A DNA stretch of 56,816 nt from Streptosporangiales bacterium (GTDB lineage: Bacteria; Actinomycetota; Actinomycetes; Streptosporangiales; WHST01), in NCBI GenBank assembly GCA_009379955.1, contig WHST01000031.1:1-56816 (forward strand), in the 5' to 3' direction. Both the position numbers and the translations under genes were made by a program. The notes under the pieces were generated by a model that did not search any database, was not told the DNA's origin, and was given only the letters and a program-made list of their open reading frames with translations. This document shows, piece by piece, positions 55,852-56,816 of the stretch (positions within the stretch are counted from its first letter, which is position 1; each line of letters starts with the position of its first letter).

Positions 55852-56772
55852 TCAGCCCAGGTACTTGTTCGCCTCGACCTCCGGGCGGTCGACCCTCCTG
55901 GCGCGGCGGCCGGCCTGCGCGGTCACGCCCACGCTGGCCACCATGACGAGCACCACGGCGACCACCTGCCACAGGCCGAGGCGCTGGGACAGCACGGTGA
56001 CCCCGGCGAGCGCCGCGAGGGCGGGGTCGAGGCTCATCAGGATGCCGAAGACCCGCGGGGTGATCCGGCGCAGGGCGAACAGCTCGAGCGTGTACGGCAC
56101 GACCGAGCTCATCAACGCCACGAGCGCACCGACGCCCAGGATCGCCGGGTGCAGCATCGCCGTGCCCGCCGTCACGATGCCGAGCGGCAGGATCGCGATC
56201 GCCCCCACGGCCATCGCCAGCGCGAGACCGTCGGTCTTCGGGAACCGGCGCCCGGTCTCCGCGCTGAGCAGGATGTACGCCGCCCAGCACGCCGCGGCGC
56301 CGAGCGCGAAGGCGACGCCCACCCAGTCCAGCCCGCCGGTGGCGCCGCCGCCGAGCAGGACGACGCCGGCCGCCGCGCAGCCGACCCAGAGCAGGTCCCA
56401 CAGCCGCCGGGAGGTGACCAGCGCCAGGCCGAGCGGACCGAGGAACTCCAGCGTCACCGCGACGCCGATCGGCAGTCGGGCGATCGCCTCGTAGATGCAG
56501 GCGTTCATCGTCGCCAGCACCAGTCCGAACGCGATCATGACGCCGAGGTCGGCCCGGGTGCGCCCGCGCAGTCGCGGTCGGACGGCGACGAGCAGCAGCA
56601 CCGCGGCGACCACGAGCCGTATCGTCACGGCGCCGAGCGGGCCGACCCGCGGGAAGAGCAGCGCCGCGAAGGCCGCACCGAACTGCACCGAGAGCGAGCC
56701 GCCCAGGACCATCGCGACCGCGGTGCCGATCGACCGCGCGCCCTGCTCGTCGGTGGAGGTACGCGCGGTCAC
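55852..56772 (-). CDS. EamA-family transporter (RhtA-like)
   Basis: This 306-residue membrane protein has ten helices in two EamA repeats (about 20-140 and 150-285). Family signatures include GPLGAVTIRLVVAAVLLL, YEAIARLPIGVAVTLEFLGPLGLAL and SSVVPYTLELFALRRI. RhtA-type members export threonine and homoserine or related metabolites. The start is a GTG at 56772. It stands alone near the window edge. Confidence 0.92.
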   Translation of the reverse strand: MTARTSTDEQGARSIGTAVAMVLGGSLSVQFGAAFAALLFPRVGPLGAVTIRLVVAAVLLLVAVRPRLRGRTRADLGVMIAFGLVLATMNACIYEAIARLPIGVAVTLEFLGPLGLALVTSRRLWDLLWVGCAAAGVVLLGGGATGGLDWVGVAFALGAAACWAAYILLSAETGRRFPKTDGLALAMAVGAIAILPLGIVTAGTAMLHPAILGVGALVALMSSVVPYTLELFALRRITPRVFGILMSLDPALAALAGVTVLSQRLGLWQVVAVVLVMVASVGVTAQAGRRARRVDRPEVEANKYLG

Positions 56773-56816
56773 TCCTCGACGGTATTCCTCTCCCGGTGGA
56801 GGGCGCCCGCGGGTGG

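Overview
The window is high-GC, densely coded DNA with many GTG starts, ATGA/GTGA start-stop overlaps and several apparently leaderless genes. Together with SmpB, tmRNA, FtsEX, an actinobacterial RF2 and a Tad (tight-adherence) operon, this points to an actinobacterium (Actinomycetota). I cannot name the genus from sequence alone.

Layout. 133-6942 (minus): a five-gene operon for a molybdenum hydroxylase: an iron-sulfur subunit fused to a CoxG domain, a FAD subunit, a crotonase, the Mo subunit and an acyl-CoA ligase. A divergent PadR regulator follows, then MOSC and DUF1905 proteins. The gene set matches the known 2-furoyl-CoA dehydrogenase (hmf) pathway, which is the best hypothesis for its role. 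8892-14461: a two-component system divergent from an RND efflux pump. 14455-22891: a sugar or polyol catabolic locus (SorC regulator, two zinc dehydrogenases, FGGY kinase, ribose-type ABC transporter) with paired palindromic operators in the divergent promoter. 23172-24672: a DUF4386 protein, the tmRNA gene (ssrA) and a run of four hairpins.

24673-32614: an amidohydrolase and TetR pair, a membrane protein and a polyamine-type ABC operon that contains an RraA-like enzyme under a GntR regulator. 32732-33891: an ArsR-arsenate reductase fusion with a VOC protein. 33926-43902: peptidase E, a penicillin-binding protein, smpB, ftsX, ftsE, a small zinc-ribbon membrane protein, a secreted subtilase with a 3' frameshift, and prfB. 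44010-48736: a DHA2 exporter, a PNPOx-like protein, a small zinc-ribbon protein, and a MarR regulator beside a frameshifted MFS gene. 48829-53536: a Tad pilus operon. 53566-53731: a MITE-like inverted repeat. 53984-56772: a secreted crystallin-like protein, an ECF sigma factor with a probable membrane anti-sigma protein, and an EamA exporter.

The most novel-looking item is the CoxS-CoxG fusion: it would join the electron-transfer subunit of a Mo hydroxylase covalently to the domain thought to connect these enzymes to membrane quinone. Other notable items are two families of intergenic repeats (one a perfect hairpin between convergent genes, one supplying ribosome binding sites), the four-hairpin array next to ssrA, and the ArsR-ArsC fusion whose operator sits on its own leaderless promoter.
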